A stretch of DNA of 64,000 nt from Halovivax asiaticus JCM 14624. GTDB taxonomy: Archaea > Halobacteriota > Halobacteria > Halobacteriales > Natrialbaceae. Position numbers and translations under genes: made by a program. This document shows, in pieces, positions 62,138 through 64,000 of this stretch. Location: assembly GCF_000337515.1 (NCBI RefSeq), contig NZ_AOIQ01000008.1, positions 61,836 to 125,835 of the forward strand, written 5' to 3'. Each line of letters begins with the position of its first letter. Within the stretch, counting starts at the first letter, position 1. The notes under the pieces were generated by a model, which saw only the letters and a list, made by a program, of their open reading frames with translations, was not told the DNA's origin and did no database searches.

Positions 62138-63050
62138 GTTTCTTTTTGTCGTACCAGTCGTCCCACATTTCACTGAGTCGGTCTATTAAGGTCTCTGCCT
62201 CTGAAACTGTCCATTGGGTGTTGCTGGAACCGAACAACTTCTCCATTTCCGAGACCTGGTCGAACTCTCCGAGCTCAGTATCGCCAAGAAACTCGAGCGT
62301 TTCGTGGAATCGGTCAGCGCGATTCGAGCGCTTGAGGATTTCTTCGGGGACATTATAGGTCAGACATTCGATTCCGTAGGAGTGCGCACCGATTGACCAG
62401 AACGAATCAAAGTGGTCGTTGTAGTAGTCGCGGGCGTTTTTGAAGATCCGAACAGTCTCCTTATAGTTCGAGTGCATGTCACACCCGTTATCGTAGTGGA
62501 GACCGGGATAATTCACGATCTTTTCTCTGCTATAACGCGGTTCGAAAGCCATACCAGAATCGAATTCGTCCTCGCCATATGCAGGATAGGCAGTATAACG
62601 GCGATGTTCGATACATGGAACAAGATCAACGTCGACGTTGAGTCGTCCACTCTCATTGCTAATCTCGATAGCTTTTCCAGACCAGCTAATGACACTCCGA
62701 TCGAACTTCTTCGTCAGCCAATTCCAGATATCCTCACAGAACTCGTCGTACCCGTACTCGGCGGGAGAGTGAAACGTCTCGTATCGCTCTTTATCGTCAT
62801 CACTGAGTTCGGACAGGTCTTTTGACCAAGCCGAAGTCAGTTTCGCGATAATGTCCACGTCGCTGCTGCCTCGAGTGTAGGTGTAGTTCTTGTACGACCC
62901 TTGGCGGCGAATCTCATAGGTTCCGTCGCTCTGTTCCGCCGGGGATCGGTCCAAGCGCAATAGACGTTCGATCTTGTCGCTCGCTTCTTTCGAACCTTTG
63001 TCAGCACCAGTCTTCTTCCAGATGTCGAATTGAGATTCAGGAATTGGCAT
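62118..63050 (-). CDS. CD-NTase (cGAS/DncV-like cyclic-oligonucleotide synthase)
   Basis: A 310-residue nucleotidyltransferase. The start MPIPESQFDIWKKTGA is the usual CD-NTase N-terminal helix. The catalytic core reads RQGSYKNYTYTRGSSDVDII: the nucleotide-binding G51-S52 and metal ligands Asp64 and Asp66. The third acid is Asp142 in NVDVDLVPC. The rest is the helical lobe. CD-NTases make cyclic di- or trinucleotides when phage infection is sensed. The gene is first in an operon with the Cap15-like effector. A GGAGG Shine-Dalgarno lies at 63061-63065, ten bases upstream. Its nucleotide product cannot be predicted. Confidence 0.85.
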   Translation of the reverse strand: MPIPESQFDIWKKTGADKGSKEASDKIERLLRLDRSPAEQSDGTYEIRRQGSYKNYTYTRGSSDVDIIAKLTSAWSKDLSELSDDDKERYETFHSPAEYGYDEFCEDIWNWLTKKFDRSVISWSGKAIEISNESGRLNVDVDLVPCIEHRRYTAYPAYGEDEFDSGMAFEPRYSREKIVNYPGLHYDNGCDMHSNYKETVRIFKNARDYYNDHFDSFWSIGAHSYGIECLTYNVPEEILKRSNRADRFHETLEFLGDTELGEFDQVSEMEKLFGSSNTQWTVSEAETLIDRLSEMWDDWYDKKKHAQLFN

Positions 63051-63528
63051 CTATCGCTTGCCTCCAAACCTCCCGTCCCCATTAGCTACAGATCGCCCGT
63101 ACAGTCTACTTTCGAACATGCGGCAATCGTTGCTTGTTCTGGACCGTATTTAAACTGGTGCTAGCGGGGTGAAAGTGAAGCTGTGTGCTGTTCTTGATGC
63201 CCTTCAAGCTCCCCCGACTACTCCGTCGGTGGGCGGAGGGAAGTGGATCGTCGCCGACGCCGAAATCGCACGTGAGAGTGGTGTCAATGGGTTTGGCAGC
63301 GGTCTGGGAGCCGGTACGAAGTGCTGCGGGGGTCCTGCACGGTGCACCTGGTAGAGTTCGACCTCTGAGTACTGACCGACCAGCTCGCCCTCGAGGGCGT
63401 CGTAGTGCTCTGATAGTACGACATCGTGTCGAAGTCGCTGCGTAAGATGGCCGAACCCTCGAAAAGTTTTATTTTGAGAGGACTCGACAATTCGCCTCGG
63501 TCACAAACTTGCACGCGGCGAAAAACAG
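63051..63528. other. Gap of 478 nt between CBASS and tRNA-Ala
   Basis: No gene is supported. It holds the CBASS promoter region (minus-strand TTCGAAAGTAGAC at about 63103-63115). A hairpin CCGAC/GTCGG lies at about 63214-63230, followed by GGGCGGAGGGAAG, resembling an IS200/IS605-type right end or a terminator. It is a likely boundary of the accessory island. Confidence 0.45.
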
Positions 63529-63600
63529 TGGACTCGTCGGGATTTGAACCCGAGGCCTTCCCCGTGCCAGGGGGATGATCTACCACTGATCTACGAGCCC
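63529..63600 (-). tRNA. tRNA-Ala (anticodon GGC)
   Basis: A 72-nt cloverleaf. Acceptor GGGCTCG/CGAGTCC contains the G3-U70 pair that marks alanine tRNAs. The anticodon stem TCCCC/GGGGA holds loop CTGGCAC with anticodon GGC. The T arm is TCGGG-TTCAAAT-CCCGA. The discriminator is A and CCA is not encoded. It marks the right end of the accessory island. Confidence 0.93.
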
Positions 63601-63907
63601 GCCTTCGCAGCAGGAATTTTCCCGCGGGTGTAGATAAACCCCTCGAAAGCGCGAGACGGGCGCCAGTCCGTCACACGGCCTCGACCTGACACCGTGTCCT
63701 GCCACCCGATTTCCCGTCGTCCCGTTCTAGAAACCCTTTTGCCCCACAGCCCACAACGACGCGTTGGGAATCGCACGGCCGCAAATCTGACCCGTCGCGC
63801 CTCGCGTCCACCTCGGGCGTGATCTATCTCGCGCGACTCGAGATTGCGGAAGTGCGCCCGGCACGGAGCCGGATCTTCGCGGTCAGTGTGGTTCCTATCC
63901 TCAGCCA
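63601..63907. other. Divergent promoter region of tRNA-Ala and S15
   Basis: No gene is supported. A TATA-like GTTTATCT on the minus strand (about 63630-63637), preceded by TTCGAGGGG, fits the tRNA. The S15 promoter is less clear. Confidence 0.5.
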
Positions 63908-64000
63908 ATGGCACGAATGCACACCCGCCGTCGCGGCTCGTCCGGTTCGGACAAGCCGACGGCAGACGACCCACCGGAGTGGAGTGACGTAGACGAAGAC
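63908..64000 (+). CDS. rps15: 30S ribosomal protein S15 (uS15), N-terminal part
   Basis: The first 31 residues read MARMHTRRRGSSGSDKPT, then ADDPPEWSDVDED, which is the characteristic start of archaeal uS15; the rest lies beyond the window. S15 binds 16S rRNA early in 30S assembly. Start ATG 63908 is the conserved one. Confidence 0.88.
   Translation, partial: MARMHTRRRGSSGSDKPTADDPPEWSDVDED

Noticed and set aside
1..64000. CRISPR array
   Set aside because: No regularly spaced identical repeats of 25-40 nt were seen; only isolated hairpins and repeats.

Overview
The window looks like a haloarchaeal (class Halobacteria) chromosome segment. Coding sequence is GC-rich with strong G/C at third positions, and proteins are acidic with Asp/Glu-rich linkers. 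Several secreted proteins carry twin-arginine signals, many starts look leaderless behind BRE/TATA-type promoters, and lineage markers are present: archaeal 7S SRP RNA, RNase P component 4, AglJ, HTH-10 (Bat-type) regulator, amphi-Trp proteins, DUF5798- and DUF5789-like proteins. No CRISPR array and no intact transposase gene were seen.

Positions 1 to about 57,000 are mostly chromosomal housekeeping and transport genes. In order: a DUF2267 protein, a ZIP-like transporter and an S9 peptidase (0-4 kb); a GNAT protein, a tiny zinc-finger gene, an MFS transporter and a TetR-MATE efflux operon (4-9.5 kb); a rhodanese and a DUF3311/SSS symporter operon (9.5-12.5 kb); two Tat lipoprotein peptide-binding proteins around a PAP2 phosphatase (14.9-19.4 kb); the rnp4-YhbY pair, an EamA transporter, an HTH-10 regulator and the 7S RNA (19.8-22.9 kb); a cysteine synthase-like enzyme, a CopG regulator, aglJ, a phosphodiesterase, aroA, an M24 peptidase, tyrA-rsm22 and surE (23.5-35.5 kb). 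Then come a lipoprotein, a GDT1 transporter, an SLC13/TrkA-C permease, a PQQ-type sugar dehydrogenase with a sequon-rich tail, a DUF389 protein, a CARDB-like repeat lipoprotein, an acyl-CoA ligase, a Tat-secreted unknown, a CPA2 antiporter-Usp fusion, a MaoC dehydratase, a methyltransferase, an aminoglycoside-phosphotransferase-type kinase and a choloylglycine-hydrolase-family amidase (36-57 kb).

From about 57.0 to 63.5 kb the character changes. Base composition becomes patchy and often AT-rich, genes are unfamiliar, hairpins and one three-way-junction RNA candidate appear, and the region ends at a tRNA-Ala(GGC) gene followed by the start of ribosomal protein S15. This is a likely accessory island beside a tRNA. 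Its clearest content is a compact two-gene CBASS-type antiphage system: a CD-NTase (62118-63050) overlapping by 20 nt a Cap15-like effector with two transmembrane helices and a beta-rich domain (61514-62137). Nearby are a DUF3267-like HExxH membrane protease, two orphan membrane proteins and a 34-residue leaderless ORF. These are the best candidates for undescribed biology in the window.
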